Source: Acidobacteriota bacterium
GTDB taxonomy: Bacteria; Acidobacteriota; Blastocatellia; Pyrinomonadales; Pyrinomonadaceae
Reading direction: 5' to 3'
Assembly: GCA_023436495.1 (NCBI GenBank)
Contig: JAEZIT010000003.1
Span: forward strand, 1-56,942
DNA length: 56,942 bases
In this document: positions 17,398 to 25,868 of the stretch, piece by piece
Layout: each line of letters begins with the position of its first letter
Numbering within the stretch: the first letter of the stretch is position 1
Notes under the pieces: model-generated
Databases searched by the model: none
The model's input: the letters and a program-made list of their open reading frames with translations, nothing else
What the model was told of the DNA's origin: nothing
Position numbers and translations under genes: made by a program

Positions 17398-18360
17398 ATG
17401 GCAAATATGCCCGATATTTTCGAATTCACAACGCGTCCCGATTCCCAATTATTTTTTAGTAAGAATGATCGAAACGACCCGCGTCTCGGCGAGATCGTGA
17501 CGTTCGATCCGGCCTCCTACCAATCCTCCGATATCGTTATTCTCGGCTGCCCTCAAGACGAGGGAGTTCGCCGGAATAATGGCCGAGATGGCGCTGCGGA
17601 CGCACCTGACGCAATTCGTACTCAGTTTTATAAATTGTCGACCTTTAACATCCGAAAACGAATATTCGATATTGGGAACTTGAACGTTGACGGTACTTTA
17701 GAAGAAATTCACGATCGTCATATCGAGGTTGTAAAACAGATTATTCGCGACGGTAAGCGCATTATCGTTCTCGGCGGAGGAAACGACATTTCATACGCGG
17801 ACGGCCGCGCTATGGCGGAGGTCTTTGGGCCCGAGTGGTGGATCGGGGTAAATATTGATTCTCATCTCGACGTTCGTGTCGATCAGCCGCGAAATAGCGG
17901 CACGCATTATCGCCAGCTTCTCGAAGAGAAACATCTGCTTCCCGATTATTTCTTCGAGGTGGGATTTCAGACGCATCACTGCTCACCTGTGTACTACAAT
18001 TACCTTCGGGACATCGGCGCCCATCGAATTAGTCTTGAGCTTCTGCGTTCCCGTTCTGAACCTGACCTGGAATTGAAAGAAGAGATCAAACACAAGTTTA
18101 TCGGGCACAGTTCGTCGCTCAACACATTTTTTGGCTTCGACATGGACGCGGTTCGCGCTTCCGACGCTCCCGGCGTTTCCGCGCCGAGCCCGCTTGGTCT
18201 AAAGGCTAGCGAATTCATCCAGCTTGTGAAATACGCCGCATCGCTCGCTCACACCAGAATCATCGAATTTACCGAGGTCAACCCAAACTTTGACGTCGAT
18301 GATCGCACGACAAAACTGGTCGCGATCGCAATGCATCGCATTTGTACCGGCTCCGCCTAA
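17398..18360 (+). CDS. hutG: ureohydrolase-family protein, probable formimidoylglutamase
   Basis: 320 residues of the arginase/agmatinase/formimidoylglutamase fold. Metal-site motifs are GGGNDISY, NIDSHLDV and GFDMDAVRASDAPG, corresponding to GGGH, DxHxD and DxD of the family. The first ligand is Asn here rather than His, and DAHxD is DSHLD. Since hutH, hutU and hutI are all within 13 kb, hydrolysis of N-formiminoglutamate to glutamate plus formamide is the most economical assignment. Other ureohydrolase activities cannot be excluded from sequence, and the altered ligand raises the question of metal occupancy. No clear ribosome-binding site is seen. Confidence 0.65.
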   Translation: MANMPDIFEFTTRPDSQLFFSKNDRNDPRLGEIVTFDPASYQSSDIVILGCPQDEGVRRNNGRDGAADAPDAIRTQFYKLSTFNIRKRIFDIGNLNVDGTLEEIHDRHIEVVKQIIRDGKRIIVLGGGNDISYADGRAMAEVFGPEWWIGVNIDSHLDVRVDQPRNSGTHYRQLLEEKHLLPDYFFEVGFQTHHCSPVYYNYLRDIGAHRISLELLRSRSEPDLELKEEIKHKFIGHSSSLNTFFGFDMDAVRASDAPGVSAPSPLGLKASEFIQLVKYAASLAHTRIIEFTEVNPNFDVDDRTTKLVAIAMHRICTGSA

Positions 18361-18456
18361 TAAGAATCGTCGGCATTGAACTGCTCGAGTATTAGCGGCA
18401 AACCTGCGTGTATAAGTACCGCAAATTGTTGACTTAACTTACTGTTCGCTACCGAC

Positions 18457-18485
18457 TTGACACCCCGAAAGTGTTTTGGCATCCT
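18457..18485 (+). promoter_or_regulatory. candidate promoter of tRNA-Val
   Basis: A perfect -35 TTGACA at 18457-18462 is followed after 17 bp by CATCCT at 18480-18485, a poor -10. It lies 34 bp before the mature tRNA 5' end. Confidence 0.42.
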
Positions 18486-18518
18486 AATCGTTCGCCGTTT
18501 ATTGGCGATATTGTTCGT

Positions 18519-18593
<75 letters not shown>

Positions 18594-18661
18594 TTTTCAT
18601 TTTAAATCCTCACGTTTCGCTCCAACAATCTGTTAAAATCAATGGCATAGGAGGTTTAGCT

Positions 18662-19435
18662 ATGCTTGAGATTCTTGACTCTCCCAGCCATCTGGTCGCA
18701 ATGAAGATCGCCGGCGAACTCACGGGCGCCGACGTACAGCGTGCGTACGATGCACTTGAAACCGCTCTTAAAAAGCACGAAGACGTGTCGTTTTTCGCCG
18801 AGGTCGACGATTCGTTCGAGATCACTCTGGACGCCCTTATCAAGGACATAACGAACGGCCTTGGTCAACTGGCTAAACTCAATCGCTATTACCGGGCCGC
18901 TGTCGTGACCGACAAAAAATGGCTCGCGACTCTTGCCCGCGTCGAAGGCCTCGTTTTTGCCTGGATGGAAGTCCGTGTTTTTCCGAAAAACGACCGAACA
19001 GCCGCATTAGAATGGGCCTCGCAGCCTCCAGCACCTAAGCCGGAAACTGTAGTGCCGCCGCCGTCGATCCGATTCATCGAGACCACGAAGCCTTCAGTCG
19101 TCGCATATGAAGTCGACGGGCGTATTACTGAAAAGGACATGGACATGGCCATCAAGCGTATGGACGAGGTCTACAAGAACGACGGCAAGCTCCGCGTCCT
19201 TGGGCGACTGACGAATATGAAGGGTTTCGACCTTCGAGCCGTGGCCCGTCAGGACCTTTTCAGCATGAAATCGCAGGCCGTGAAAAGAGTTGAACGATAT
19301 GCAGTGGTCGGTGCTCCGACATGGTTAAGGAATTTCCTGGAACTCGCAGCCCCGATGTTCAATACGGAGATACGCGTGTTTGAGCCGTCCGACGAAAGCA
19401 AGGCATGGGAATGGCTCGAGGCTTCGCCTGTCTGA
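18662..19435 (+). CDS. tandem SpoIIAA-like (STAS-fold) protein
   Basis: 257 residues made of two SpoIIAA-like domains, residues about 1-120 and 140-255, joined by a Pro-rich linker (QPPAPKPETVVPPP). Each ends with the typical pattern of an R/K-V-F segment followed by an Ala-Trp pair (ALEWAS, AWEWLE). This fold occurs in proteins that bind lipids or act in signalling, but most bacterial members have no assigned function. The ATG at 18662 has a perfect AGGAGG seven bases upstream; the longer frame starting at 18533 overlaps the tRNA and is rejected. Cytoplasmic, with no signal peptide. Confidence 0.75.
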   Translation: MLEILDSPSHLVAMKIAGELTGADVQRAYDALETALKKHEDVSFFAEVDDSFEITLDALIKDITNGLGQLAKLNRYYRAAVVTDKKWLATLARVEGLVFAWMEVRVFPKNDRTAALEWASQPPAPKPETVVPPPSIRFIETTKPSVVAYEVDGRITEKDMDMAIKRMDEVYKNDGKLRVLGRLTNMKGFDLRAVARQDLFSMKSQAVKRVERYAVVGAPTWLRNFLELAAPMFNTEIRVFEPSDESKAWEWLEASPV

Positions 19436-19445
19436 ATTTTCGGGT

Positions 19446-19473
19446 TTGCAATTATTTTGCGGTCTGTTATACT
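19446..19473 (+). promoter_or_regulatory. candidate sigma-70 promoter of the thrS-infC-rpmI-rplT cluster
   Basis: -35 TTGCAA at 19446-19451 and -10 TATACT at 19468-19473 with a 16-bp spacer, starting just after the upstream stop codon. It would produce a leader of about 315 nt before thrS. Confidence 0.55.
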
Positions 19474-19479
19474 ACTTCG

Positions 19480-19795
19480 CTTGAACCAAACCGGCAGGTG
19501 AGCCATTTGCCTGCCGTTTATAAATTTTCGATAAGATGCTTTCGAAGAACTTTGCAGTTACTAAAACTACTACGACACGCCTCTAACGGCGCGTACCGTT
19601 CGAACCACGCCCTGAAAAGTGTTGGCCGAACAAAGCAAAGTCGCTCTTATCGGATCTGATCTGAAATTGTAGTAGGAAGATTGTTAATAGTTAACTGGTA
19701 TTTATTTCGTTGATAAGAGCCGCTTCTTTGGGCCCGGGGCACGCGTCGTCGTGAGCCGATCGATCGACATTTTACCTCTGACGATTAACAAAGAT
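19480..19795 (+). ncRNA. long thrS leader region with inverted repeats
   Basis: This gene-free stretch holds a GC hairpin CGGCAGG/CCTGCCG (19492-19498 with 19510-19516) followed by an AT-rich run, and a 9-bp long-range pair GCTCTTATC/GATAAGAGC (19643-19651 with 19712-19720). A small GTTAA/TTAAC palindrome lies between them near 19683-19695. These could form an attenuator or a ThrRS-binding leader, as E. coli thrS mRNA does, but no known class is recognised. The first hairpin could instead terminate the preceding gene. Confidence 0.35.
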
Positions 19796-21751
19796 ATGAG
19801 CGAACTAAATATTAAATTGGGTGAGAATCAGCGGAGTATCCCTGCGCCTGCGTCGGTTGCCGATGCTATCAAAGCGCTGGATCGAGATGCGCTTAAGAAG
19901 TCGCTGGCCGCAAAGGTCAACGGCGAAGAGGTTGACCTTAGTAAGGAGCTTTCGCCGACGGATGAAGTCATATCGATCGAGCCGATCCTCACTGATTCGC
20001 GCGACGGCCTCGAGGTGATCCGTCATTCAACCGCTCATCTACTGGCTGCTGCAGTACTCGAACTATTTCCTGGCACACAGCTCGGAATCGGCCCGGCACT
20101 AATGGACGATCCGCGATATGGCTTCTTTTATGATGTCATCGCTCCGCGCCATCTTACGGAAGCGGACTTGCCGGTGATCGAAAAGAAGATGCGGGAAATG
20201 GCGAAGCGCAATCTTCCGTACCGGCGCGAAGACGTTGAAAAAGCGAAGATACTTGACATATTTGAAGAGCGCCAAGAGCCGTTGAAGCGCGAGCTGATCG
20301 ACGAGAAGGTTGAAGGTACGGCGAGCGTTTACTACATCGACAACTCGCCATTCATAGATTTCTGCCTTGGGCCGCATGTTCCGCATACGGGTAAGCTGAA
20401 GGCGTTCAAATTATTGTCGATCGCCGGTGCCTATTGGAAGGGCGATGCGTCCAATCAGCAGATGCAGCGCATCTACGGCATTGCTTTCGCTGAGCAGGCT
20501 GAGCTTGATTCCTGGACAAAACAGCGTGAAGAAGCCGAGCGGCGCGACCATCGTCGACTTGGCCGCGAGCTCGACCTGTTTTCGATCTCCGAAGAATACG
20601 GCGCCGGGCTGATCCTTTGGCATCCGAAGGGCGGCATCATTCGGATGGAGATGGAACGGCTGCTCAAGGAAGGACTTGAGCGACGAGGCTATAGCTTTGT
20701 TTTCACGCCGCATATCGCAAAACGACAGCTTTGGGTCACCAGCGGCCACGAAGGAAACTACGCCGACAGCATGTACGCTCCGACGAGCATAGAGGACGAG
20801 GAATATCGGCTAAAGCCGATGAATTGCCCGTTCCATATCGGCATCTATAAATCTAACCAGCGTTCGTACCGTGACCTGCCGCAGCGGTATTCCGAGGCCG
20901 GAACGGTCTACCGTGCCGAGCTGTCGGGAACCTTGCACGGCTTAATGAGGGTTCGGGGATTCACAGTCGACGATGCTCATCTTTTCGTACGGCCGGACCA
21001 GGTTCACGCCGAAGTTGCTGATTGCCTGGATTTTGCGATCAAGGTATTCGAGACATACGGATTTGAAAAGGTCAGATTTGAGCTTTCGGTTCGCGGTGCT
21101 GCCGAAAACAAGGGTTATCTTGGATCGGATGAGCAATGGGTCCAGGCCGAAGCCCAGCTCGCCGCCGCTCTTGATGAACGCGGTATAAGCTACGAACGGA
21201 TCGAAGGCGAAGCCGCATTTTACGGGCCGAAGATCGATATCAAGATCGAAGATGCGATCGGCCGCATATGGCAGTTGGGAACGATCCAGCTTGATTGGAA
21301 TCTGCCCGAACGATTCGAGTTGGAATACACGGGCGACGACAACCAGAAACACCGCCCGATCATGATCCACAGGGCTTTGTTCGGGTCGATCGAGCGGTTC
21401 TTCGGCGTTCTGATCGAGCATTACGCCGGCGCCTTCCCGCTTTGGCTTGCGCCGGTACAGGTTGCAGTACTTCCCATTACGGACCGTATTAATGAATACG
21501 CCGAAAAGGTCGCACGAGAGTTGACCGACGCCGGCTTCCGTGTGGAAATAAATACCAAGAGCGACAAGATCGGCGCAAAGATCCGCGACGCTCAAATGCA
21601 GAAAGTTCCTTATATGCTCGTGCTTGGCGATAAGGAACTCGAAGAACAAAAGGTGGCCGTTCGCGACCGCAAAAAGGGAGACATCGGCGCGATGGCTCTC
21701 AGTGAATTTAAGGATATGATCGCGAAGCAAAAAGAGCTTCGGAGCATTTAG
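19796..21751 (+). CDS. thrS: threonine--tRNA ligase
   Basis: 651 residues from ATG 19796. The N-terminal TGS domain (about 1-60) is followed by the editing domain with HSTAHLLAAAV and the class II catalytic core, motif 2 around YRAELSGTLHGLMRVRGFTVDDAH. Zinc ligands are the Cys of MNCPFH, the His of DDAHLF and the His of PIMIHRALFG. The C-terminal anticodon-binding domain carries LPITDRINEYAEK. Length is normal. It charges tRNA-Thr in the cytoplasm. It heads the conserved thrS-infC-rpmI-rplT cluster. The upstream GTG at 19751 is possible, but it would add residues not seen in the family. Confidence 0.96.
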   Translation: MSELNIKLGENQRSIPAPASVADAIKALDRDALKKSLAAKVNGEEVDLSKELSPTDEVISIEPILTDSRDGLEVIRHSTAHLLAAAVLELFPGTQLGIGPALMDDPRYGFFYDVIAPRHLTEADLPVIEKKMREMAKRNLPYRREDVEKAKILDIFEERQEPLKRELIDEKVEGTASVYYIDNSPFIDFCLGPHVPHTGKLKAFKLLSIAGAYWKGDASNQQMQRIYGIAFAEQAELDSWTKQREEAERRDHRRLGRELDLFSISEEYGAGLILWHPKGGIIRMEMERLLKEGLERRGYSFVFTPHIAKRQLWVTSGHEGNYADSMYAPTSIEDEEYRLKPMNCPFHIGIYKSNQRSYRDLPQRYSEAGTVYRAELSGTLHGLMRVRGFTVDDAHLFVRPDQVHAEVADCLDFAIKVFETYGFEKVRFELSVRGAAENKGYLGSDEQWVQAEAQLAAALDERGISYERIEGEAAFYGPKIDIKIEDAIGRIWQLGTIQLDWNLPERFELEYTGDDNQKHRPIMIHRALFGSIERFFGVLIEHYAGAFPLWLAPVQVAVLPITDRINEYAEKVARELTDAGFRVEINTKSDKIGAKIRDAQMQKVPYMLVLGDKELEEQKVAVRDRKKGDIGAMALSEFKDMIAKQKELRSI

Positions 21752-21762
21752 GCAAATAGACC

Positions 21763-21775
21763 AGGAGGCTATATC
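21763..21775 (+). promoter_or_regulatory. AGGAGG ribosome-binding site with non-canonical AUC start of infC
   Basis: AGGAGG at 21763-21768, then CTAT, then ATC at 21773-21775 in frame with infC. No ATG, GTG or TTG exists in frame upstream of the conserved IF3 N-terminus after the thrS stop. Rare AUU/AUC/AUA starts are the known device by which IF3 represses its own synthesis. Confidence 0.75.
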
Positions 21776-22375
21776 GCTAGAAGATTTGGTGGAAATAGAA
21801 ATCGCCCCCGCTTTCGTGAGCCGCTTCACCGCACGAACGAACGGATAAGGGTACCGTCCGTGCGGGTAGTGACCGAGGATGGCGAAACGCTAGGCGTAAT
21901 GGATACGAGAGACGCGATCCAGCGTGCACGTGACACAGGTGTCGATCTGGTAGAGATCGCGCCGAATGCCAAACCGCCGGTTTGCAAGCTGATCGATTAC
22001 GGCAAGTTCCTCTACGAGCAAAAGAAAAAGGCTCATGAGGCGAAAAAGAAACAGGTTACCGTTCAGGTCAAAGAGATCAAGTTTCGTCCGGGCACCGACG
22101 ATCACGATTACAATTACCGCATGAAGCATGCGAGAGAATGGCTTGCCGACGGTGATAAGGTCCGAGCGGCGATCGCGTTCCGCGGCCGCGAAATGACGCA
22201 CCGAGAACTCGGGGCAAAGATCCTTGCAAAGCTGACCGGCGACCTGGCGGACATTGCCGACGTCGAGGTCGCGCCGAAGATGGAAGGTTATCAGATGTTC
22301 ACCATCTTCGTGCCCAAGAAAACCAAACCCGCGGAGAAAAAGCCGAAGGAAGCTCCGGCAGCGGGTGCAGAATAA
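21773..22375 (+). CDS. infC: translation initiation factor IF-3
   Basis: 200 residues if started at ATC 21773. The N domain reads TNERIRVPSVRVVTEDGE then LGVMDTRDAIQRA, VDLVEIAPNAKPPVCKLIDYGKF is the family signature, and the C domain has EIKFRPGTDDHDYNY and AIAFRGREMTHRELG. A start at GTG 21860 would cut off the conserved NERIRV segment, so the upstream ATC with AGGAGG is preferred; the first residues would be a basic ARRFGGNRNRPRFRE. IF3 discriminates against non-canonical start codons, and this start fits autoregulation. The gene lies in the same frame as thrS, 21 bp after its stop. The C-terminal tail is Lys/Pro/Ala-rich. Confidence 0.92.
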   Translation: MARRFGGNRNRPRFREPLHRTNERIRVPSVRVVTEDGETLGVMDTRDAIQRARDTGVDLVEIAPNAKPPVCKLIDYGKFLYEQKKKAHEAKKKQVTVQVKEIKFRPGTDDHDYNYRMKHAREWLADGDKVRAAIAFRGREMTHRELGAKILAKLTGDLADIADVEVAPKMEGYQMFTIFVPKKTKPAEKKPKEAPAAGAE

Positions 22376-22466
22376 GCGGGCCAAAAGATCATAACGGGCG
22401 AATAGAGCTCAATAGCCGTCGCCCCTTAAGAGCTATTTAATATAAGTAACGTTAGGAGAAGAAGTT

Positions 22467-22670
22467 ATGCCAAAACTTAAGACACACAAAGGCGCGGCGA
22501 AACGTTTTCGCTCGACAGCTTCGGGCAAGTTCAAACGCGGCCATTCGCATGCACGTCATATTCTGACGAAAAAGACGAACAAGCGTAAGCGCAATCTGGA
22601 TATCGACGTGCTCGTATCGGAAGGTGATCAGAAGCGCGTGGAGAAGATGCTGCCGTACGGCCGCGATTAA
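22467..22670 (+). CDS. rpmI: 50S ribosomal protein L35
   Basis: 67 residues beginning with the family signature PKLKTHKGAAKRFRSTASGK, highly basic. AGGAG lies 9 bases upstream of the ATG. It is in its usual place between infC and rplT. The 102-nt gap to rplT carries an inverted repeat GATCTTG (22679-22685) / CAAGATC (22742-22748), which could be an L20-responsive structure, though that is only an inference. Confidence 0.97.
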   Translation: MPKLKTHKGAAKRFRSTASGKFKRGHSHARHILTKKTNKRKRNLDIDVLVSEGDQKRVEKMLPYGRD

Positions 22671-22772
22671 CAATATTGGATCTTGGATCGTTTAAGCGGT
22701 TGTTTTGTATTCGGAAGCCATGAATTGAACGGCCCCTATTTCAAGATCGAACTACTGTAAGGAGTGTAGAAG

Positions 22773-23150
22773 ATGCCTAGAGCAAAACGTGGTAATAAGC
22801 GCACCGAGAAGCGCAAAAAGATATTAGCCTTAGCCAAAGGCTATCGTGGGACAAAGTCGAAGCTGTATCGTTCGGCAAAGGAATCGGTCGAGCGCGGGCT
22901 CAATTTCGCTTACACCGGCCGAAAGCTGAAGAAGCGCGATTTTCGTAAACTTTGGATCGTCCGAATCAACGCGGCCTGCCGTTTGAACGACATGAAATAC
23001 TCGCAGTTCGTACACGGCCTGAGGCTTGCCGGGATCGAATTGGACCGCAAGGTCCTTGCCGATATGGCCGTCAAGCAGCCTGAAGCTTTTGCCGCCGTCG
23101 CCGGCCAGGCTAAGGACGCCGTTGCAAAACAGCAGCAGGCGGCTGCGTAG
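22773..23150 (+). CDS. rplT: 50S ribosomal protein L20
   Basis: 125 residues with the L20 signatures MPRAKRGNKRTEKRKKIL, AKGYRGTKSKLYRSAKE and FRKLWIVRINAACR. It is an early 23S rRNA-binding assembly protein and often an autogenous regulator of the infC-rpmI-rplT mRNA. AAGGAG lies 10 bases upstream. The C-terminus is extended by an Ala/Gln-rich tail (AKQQQAAA). It ends the cluster, with a strong terminator following. Confidence 0.97.
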   Translation: MPRAKRGNKRTEKRKKILALAKGYRGTKSKLYRSAKESVERGLNFAYTGRKLKKRDFRKLWIVRINAACRLNDMKYSQFVHGLRLAGIELDRKVLADMAVKQPEAFAAVAGQAKDAVAKQQQAAA

Positions 23151-23170
23151 TTATGAACCGAATATATTGA

Positions 23171-23199
23171 AAAGAGCGGCTTTTCGGGCCGCTCTTTTT
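23171..23199. terminator. rho-independent terminator after rplT
   Basis: A perfect 10-bp stem AAAGAGCGGC/GCCGCTCTTT with a 7-nt loop and a T-run TTTTT. It ends the thrS-infC-rpmI-rplT transcript and lies between convergent genes; the minus-strand gene ends at 23206. Confidence 0.92.
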
Positions 23200-23205
23200 G
23201 TGTGT

Positions 23206-24165
23206 TTAATTTACGCGCTTCAGCCAAATCGAGCTGAACGCATTGCTATTCTCGGTCACTGTTTCATAGATCGCGATCCGATCCCGCAAAAATTTCTCGT
23301 CGAAGTGCCGTATCATCGGCAGCGAAAGCTTTATCTCAAAATCGTTGTTGAACGCAAGGAATGCCTGCAGCAGCATCGCCTCGTTCCAGTACATTGGCTC
23401 CGCTTGGCCGTAAACCCATTTTTCCGCGGGATACGGCGTGTTGTATGGGAACGGAATGTCGTGGATATGAATGTTCACACCTTTCGCAACTGACGGAATG
23501 ATCTCCAGATAGATGTATGGAACGTCGCCGTCGATCCTAATGACGTGGCTTGAGTCGATGAAGAGAACGTCGCCGGCTTCTAGCTGCTTGAACAACTCCA
23601 GGTCCACGTCCTGCACTTCCTTTTGAATTATTTGGATGTTCGGGAGCGTGTGCAGATTCTTCAGTGGATAGGGTTCGACACAGACGATCTCCAATGGGAA
23701 TCCTTCCTTTCGATTTTGTTCCGCGGCCAGCGAACAATAGTACGTCGTGAGCCCCGAACCTACCTCGAAATAACGCTTTGGTTTTAGCTTCCGGATCATT
23801 GTATAGAGCGTCAGCGAATCTACGGGTGTGTACCCGAGGCCCATTGCCCGTGCGTGCATCTCCTTATACGATGGGAGCGCTGAATATTCGTCCAAATACT
23901 CTGAAAGCAGGCCCTCGAGCTCGGTTTTCATCTCGTCGATATTGTATTTCAGGCCGGTCAGCGAACTTGGTTTATTCCAGCGCGCGTCATTTCTTCGGAG
24001 GGCGGGAAGCGTCGGTAGAACCGAGTAGAAATTCGTTCTTCTTGAAACGTCGTAACCCGCGACGCCCATTATCTTTCCCAGCGAGTACGGTGCGTACTCG
24101 GAATAGGCCTTGAATAGAGATCTTTTGACGGGCAGCGGGATAAGTTTTTTAATTTTGCTTAACAT
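23206..24165 (-). CDS. class I SAM-dependent methyltransferase-like protein
   Basis: 319 residues. The Rossmann glycine segment is RYFEVGSGLTTYYC (residues about 130-145), followed by an acidic IVCVEPYP, then GDVLFIDSSHV and IHIHDIPFPYN, the pattern of Methyltransf_24-type enzymes. These proteins often act on sugars, lipids or secondary metabolites. The N-terminal 60 residues are basic and helical (MLSKIKKLIPLPVKRSLFKA). No neighbouring glycosyltransferases or biosynthetic genes define the substrate. The gene ends 6 bases from the shared terminator. Confidence 0.75.
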   Translation of the reverse strand: MLSKIKKLIPLPVKRSLFKAYSEYAPYSLGKIMGVAGYDVSRRTNFYSVLPTLPALRRNDARWNKPSSLTGLKYNIDEMKTELEGLLSEYLDEYSALPSYKEMHARAMGLGYTPVDSLTLYTMIRKLKPKRYFEVGSGLTTYYCSLAAEQNRKEGFPLEIVCVEPYPLKNLHTLPNIQIIQKEVQDVDLELFKQLEAGDVLFIDSSHVIRIDGDVPYIYLEIIPSVAKGVNIHIHDIPFPYNTPYPAEKWVYGQAEPMYWNEAMLLQAFLAFNNDFEIKLSLPMIRHFDEKFLRDRIAIYETVTENSNAFSSIWLKRVN

Positions 24166-24228
24166 TCAGTGGTTATTCGATCTACAACCTCTCCACGGGC
24201 AACCGCGGCACTCGGCGTTAGGTATTGA

Positions 24229-25410
24229 TTACAGGCCCAGCTCCGCTTTTGCTTCGGCGAATTTTTCTATGGCGAAGTCCAGGTCTTCTTTTGAATGAGC
24301 GGCCGAGACCTGCGTGCGGATCCTCGCCTTGCCTTTCGGGACGACCGGGAACGAGAACGGGATCACGTACACGCCCTTTTCGAGCAGCGATTCCGCCATT
24401 TTGACTGCCGGGACGGCGTCGCCGAACATCACGGGCACGATGGGATGTTCGCCGGGCAGAACTTCGAGTCCGATTCCCTTTATCCGTTCGCGAAAATACT
24501 TTGTGTTGTCCATCAGCCGGTCGCGCAGGTCGGTCGAAGCTTCTAACATGTCCAACGCTGCGATGGATGCGGCGACGATCGGGGGCGCGACGGAATTGGA
24601 GAAAAGATATGGACGGGAGCGCTGGCGCAGGAGTTCGACGATCTCCTTACGGCCGCTGGTGTAGCCGCCGCTTGCTCCGCCGAGTGCTTTGCCGAGGGTT
24701 CCGGTGATGATGTCGATGCGGTCCATGACGTTGTGGTGTTCGTGAGTTCCCTTGCCGTGTTTGCCCATGAAACCGACGGCGTGCGAATCATCGACCATCA
24801 CGAGCGCGTCGTGTTTTTCGGCGAGGTCGCAGATCTCCGGCAGCTTCGCGATGTAGCCGTCCATGGAAAACACGCCGTCCGTGGCGATCATCTTGAAACG
24901 GGCGGACTTCGCGTCCTCAAGTCTGGAAGCGAGGTCGCTCATGTCGCTGTTCTTATACCGGAATCGCTGAGCCTTGCACAGCCTGATCCCGTCGATGATG
25001 CTTGCGTGGTTCAGTTCGTCGGAAATGACGGCGTCCTCTTCGCCGAAGAGGGTTTCGAACAGGCCTCCGTTGGCGTCGAAGCAGCTTGTGTAGAGTATCG
25101 TGTCCTCGGTCCCGAGAAACGCGCTGATCCTGCGTTCGAGCTCTTTATGAATGGCCTGCGTGCCGCAGATAAAGCGTACGGACGACAGGCCGTAGCCCCA
25201 CTCGTCGAGCGATCGGCGCGCTGCCTCGACGATCGCGCGGTGGTCGCTCAGGCCGAGATAATTATTCGCGCACATGTTCAGGACTTCCCTGCCGCCGACC
25301 TCGATCCTAGCGTCCTGCGGGCTGTCGATCACGCGTTCGGATTTATAAAGCCCGGCCTCGCGGATGTCAGCCAGGGCGCTTTCCAGGTGTTGTTTGAAAT
25401 TTCCGTACAT
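24229..25410 (-). CDS. kbl: glycine C-acetyltransferase (2-amino-3-ketobutyrate CoA ligase)
   Basis: 393 residues, PLP-dependent alpha-oxoamine synthase family. Lys241 in TGTLGKALGG is the PLP Schiff-base lysine; DGVFSMDG and VDDSHAVGFMG are conserved cofactor-site segments, and NNYLGLSDH marks the N-terminus. It cleaves 2-amino-3-ketobutyrate with CoA to glycine and acetyl-CoA, the second step of threonine degradation. In most bacteria it is adjacent to tdh. Here tdh is on the same strand but 2.1 kb upstream, with accessory genes between. Members of this fold with other acyl substrates exist, but the nearby tdh favours Kbl. Confidence 0.95.
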   Translation of the reverse strand: MYGNFKQHLESALADIREAGLYKSERVIDSPQDARIEVGGREVLNMCANNYLGLSDHRAIVEAARRSLDEWGYGLSSVRFICGTQAIHKELERRISAFLGTEDTILYTSCFDANGGLFETLFGEEDAVISDELNHASIIDGIRLCKAQRFRYKNSDMSDLASRLEDAKSARFKMIATDGVFSMDGYIAKLPEICDLAEKHDALVMVDDSHAVGFMGKHGKGTHEHHNVMDRIDIITGTLGKALGGASGGYTSGRKEIVELLRQRSRPYLFSNSVAPPIVAASIAALDMLEASTDLRDRLMDNTKYFRERIKGIGLEVLPGEHPIVPVMFGDAVPAVKMAESLLEKGVYVIPFSFPVVPKGKARIRTQVSAAHSKEDLDFAIEKFAEAKAELGL

Positions 25411-25427
25411 ATAGAAAGGGAAAGTTG

Positions 25428-25868
25428 TTAATCGCTTAATTTCTCAAGATCGGCGAGGTCTTGCAGGCGGCCGGACGCCTTTTTGTTCTTCTTCAAGTTC
25501 TCCAGATCGATTACCGATATCGTCAGCCCATCGATCTCTATTTCCGTTCTGGCCGGATAACACTCGGCGAAATCGACTCCGTCGGGCGAATTGATCAGGT
25601 CGATCCTGTTAGGCGGATATCCAAGCTGAACTACGACCCCACTCGTCAGAAGATCGTCGTCAGAAATACCGAGTCCTGCAAATCCGAAAGCTGCCAAAGC
25701 CTTCATCATGTTCACGGCGTTCTCAGCGCTGAGCTCGAGCCAAATGTCGAGGTCTTTTGTATACCGAGGATGGCCGTGAAAGGCTATGGCGTAACCACCG
25801 ATCACAAGATATTTAACCTTGTTTGAGTTTAACAATGCGATAAACTCTCTGAAATCTCTGTTCAGCAT
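25428..25868 (-). CDS. nucleotidyltransferase, possible toxin-antitoxin component
   Basis: 146 residues of the DUF6036/AbiEii-like nucleotidyltransferase superfamily. The catalytic GG-x-DxD pattern is visible as VIGGYAIAFHGHPRYTKDLDIW, with the third acidic residue probably in RIDLINS. It overlaps the upstream 68-residue gene by 56 bases, an arrangement typical of small two-gene modules reported as nucleotidyltransferase toxin-antitoxin systems. The likely activity is nucleotide transfer to a tRNA or protein, but this is an inference. It sits between kbl and tdh, an accessory insertion in a metabolic locus. Confidence 0.75.
   Translation of the reverse strand: MLNRDFREFIALLNSNKVKYLVIGGYAIAFHGHPRYTKDLDIWLELSAENAVNMMKALAAFGFAGLGISDDDLLTSGVVVQLGYPPNRIDLINSPDGVDFAECYPARTEIEIDGLTISVIDLENLKKNKKASGRLQDLADLEKLSD

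Noticed and set aside
20942..21829. 295-codon minus-strand ORF over thrS/infC
   Set aside because: Antisense to two certain genes and without recognised domains.
24733..25431. 232-codon plus-strand ORF over kbl
   Set aside because: Antisense to kbl, no ribosome-binding site or homology signals.
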